Part shown: positions 5,544 to 6,411 of the stretch, one piece after another
Layout: each line of letters opens with the position of its first letter
How positions within the stretch are numbered: the stretch's first letter is position 1
Source of the DNA: Prolixibacteraceae bacterium
GTDB lineage: Bacteria; Bacteroidota; Bacteroidia; Bacteroidales; Prolixibacteraceae
Assembly: GCA_003516705.1 (NCBI GenBank)
Contig: DPCJ01000089.1
Location: 1-6,411 of the forward strand
Reading direction: 5' to 3'
DNA length: 6,411 nt
Notes under the pieces: generated by a model
Seen by the model: the letters and a program-made list of their open reading frames with translations, nothing else
What the model was told of the DNA's origin: nothing
Database searches by the model: none
Program-made: the position numbers and the translations under genes

Positions 5544-5579
5544 GTAATTTTGTGGCAGTTGGCTACAGGCATAAATGAC

Positions 5580-5617
5580 AAATCCCAAATCTCAAACTTC
5601 AAATCTCAATAAATCTC
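5580..5617 (+). repeat. AAATCTC heptamer repeat
   Basis: Four contiguous 7-base units, AAATCCC, AAATCTC, AAACTTC and AAATCTC (5580-5607), are followed by AAT and another AAATCTC (5611-5617). The sequence resembles the tract upstream of holB and forms the first block of the repeat-filled 437-bp gap between holB and ricT. No reading frame of note crosses it. Confidence 0.7.
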
Positions 5618-5823
5618 TTTTCCCATTTCCAGAATCCAGTATCCATTTTTAATCAATCTCCAAAAATCTCAATTAATTACTTTTCCTGTCTCCAGAATCC
5701 AGTATCCGTTTCCACATCCAGCATTCATTTCCAAACAATCTCCACCAATCTCAATCAATCTATTTTTCCCTTTCCAGAATCCAGTATCCATTTTCTCATC
5801 CAGTATCCGGTTTCAGTATCCGG
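5618..5823 (+). repeat. Composite repeat: CCAGAAT-CCAGTAT modules among AATCTC blocks
   Basis: The 17-base core TCCAGAATCCAGTATCC occurs identically three times, at 5628-5644, 5691-5707 and 5773-5789. Each copy consists of the 7-base units CCAGAAT and CCAGTAT followed by CCATTTT or CCGTTTC. Extra partial copies appear at 5718 (CCAGCAT), 5800 (CCAGTAT) and 5813 (CAGTATCCGG). Each full copy is preceded by a T/C-rich stretch with TTTTCC. The first two copies are followed by AATCTC-type sequence with AATC at 10-base steps (for example 5737, 5747, 5757). Spacing between copies is 63 and 82 bases, so this is not a uniform array. No coding potential is seen. Confidence 0.75.
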
Positions 5824-5865
5824 TAAAAACCAACTCCAATCAATCGTCAAATTGCATTTAATCAT

Positions 5866-5873
5866 TACTTTTG
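5866..5873 (+). promoter_or_regulatory. Promoter -7 box candidate for ricT
   Basis: TACTTTTG matches TAnnTTTG exactly and lies 60 bases before the ricT ATG, in ordinary sequence just after the repeat tract ends. The nearest upstream TTG (5852-5854) is only 11 bases away, so the -33 element is missing or non-standard. Confidence 0.35.
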
Positions 5874-5933
5874 CAATTCGAATCAACCTGAAACTGAAAT
5901 TCAGTGTAGGAATTCGATTTTCAAATTGAATCT

Positions 5934-6411
5934 ATGTACAACGAACAAGATATTGATACCATCGACCGCGGTTACTGCAAAACAAAAGATGGCTGTTGTG
6001 CCAAACTACATGTAACCGACTGGCTGGCCGACATAAAAACACCGCTTCAGCTCACCAACGTGGTTGAAGTTCGTTTTAAAAATACGCGCAAGGATTATTA
6101 CCAGAATGTAAACAACCTTAACCTGAAATCCGGCGACCTGGTGGCGGTTGAAAGCAGTCCGGGACACGACATCGGCATTGTTTCGCTGATGGGACCGCTG
6201 GTGGAAAATCAGATGCGCAAACACAAGCCATCGCTGGTAAACGGCGAATTCAAAAAAGTGTACAGGCTGGCCAAACCCACCGATATTGAAAAGTGGAAAG
6301 AAGCCATTTCGCTTGAACATGAAACCATGATCCGCTCGCGGCAGATTACTGCTCAGCTGAAATTAAACATGAAAATCGGAGACGTAGAATACCAGGGCGA
6401 CAAAACAAAAG
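5934..6411 (+). CDS. ricT: PSP1-domain protein, RicT/YaaT type (partial, 3' end outside window)
   Basis: The first 159 codons are present and the frame is still open at the window end. Translation starts MYNEQDIDTIDRGYCK, then GCCAKLHVTDWL, then EVRFKNTRKDYYQN, GDLVAVESSPGHDIGIVSLMG, QMRKHKP, and finally LKLNMKIGDVEYQGDKTK. The Val-Glu-Arg-Phe, GHDIGIV and late K-x-G-D-V-x-Y-Q-G-D segments are hallmarks of PSP1-domain proteins. In Bacillus subtilis RicT works with RicA and RicF to stimulate RNase Y processing of certain mRNAs; whether the Bacteroidota protein acts the same way is inference. Three cysteines cluster near the N-terminus (15, 21, 22). The neighbouring holB matches the B. subtilis gene order. 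In several Bacteroidota a gldH lipoprotein gene follows, which cannot be checked here. The ATG at 5934 has no Shine-Dalgarno sequence. Confidence 0.9.
   Translation, partial: MYNEQDIDTIDRGYCKTKDGCCAKLHVTDWLADIKTPLQLTNVVEVRFKNTRKDYYQNVNNLNLKSGDLVAVESSPGHDIGIVSLMGPLVENQMRKHKPSLVNGEFKKVYRLAKPTDIEKWKEAISLEHETMIRSRQITAQLKLNMKIGDVEYQGDKTK

Noticed and set aside
4119..5823. CRISPR array
   Set aside because: Units are 7-17 bases, degenerate and irregularly spaced or directly contiguous. There are no 25-40 base repeats with unique spacers and no cas genes.
5580..5823. Insertion sequence or transposon remnant
   Set aside because: No terminal inverted repeats, target duplication or transposase fragment could be seen; the tract is simple short-unit repeats.
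6006..6320. 104-codon minus-strand frame opposite ricT
   Set aside because: The plus strand here encodes conserved PSP1-domain motifs, so this is a shadow frame.

Overview
The window looks like ordinary chromosome of a Bacteroidota bacterium, probably class Bacteroidia. The reasons are: no convincing Shine-Dalgarno sequence before any start; several promoter-like TAnnTTTG (-7) boxes of the Bacteroidota type; a lipoprotein family I associate with this phylum; and Bacteroidota-style versions of HolB and the PSP1/RicT protein. A placement near Marinilabiliales/Prolixibacteraceae is a guess from overall style only.

Layout. Positions 1-230 hold what may be the last codons of an upstream gene, then a hairpin. 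A lipoprotein of unknown function with a very short collagen-like stub (233-778) follows and ends at a strong terminator. Next is a PfkB-family kinase, probably adenosine kinase (888-1892). It meets a minus-strand block head-on at a bidirectional terminator. That block contains a 60-aa YgaP-like membrane protein (DUF2892), a cysteine-rich C_GCAxxG_C_C family protein, and phosphoglycerate kinase (pgk, 2808-4001), which has its own promoter and terminator. After a 373-bp divergent intergenic region come two plus-strand genes: the DNA polymerase III delta' subunit (holB, 4375-5496) and the start of a PSP1/RicT-type protein (5934 to the window end). They are separated by 437 bp.

The genes are mostly housekeeping: glycolysis (pgk), purine salvage (the kinase), the replication clamp loader (holB) and probably mRNA maturation (ricT). 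holB next to ricT is a gene order also known from Bacillus subtilis. I see no phage, transposase, CRISPR, toxin-antitoxin or defence genes, and no tRNA or rRNA.

The unusual content is in the two long gaps flanking holB. Both are filled with degenerate, very short-period repeats that are nearly free of G on the plus strand. They include a ladder of ten 7-nt units (4119-4188), twelve 10-nt units in exact register (4181-4300), and a composite tract (5580-5823) in which a CCAGAAT-CCAGTAT module recurs three times between AATCTC-rich blocks. The two gaps share vocabulary, including an identical 16-nt word, and both tracts end shortly before a promoter-like box for the next plus-strand gene. Their function is unknown to me; they are the best candidates here for something undescribed.
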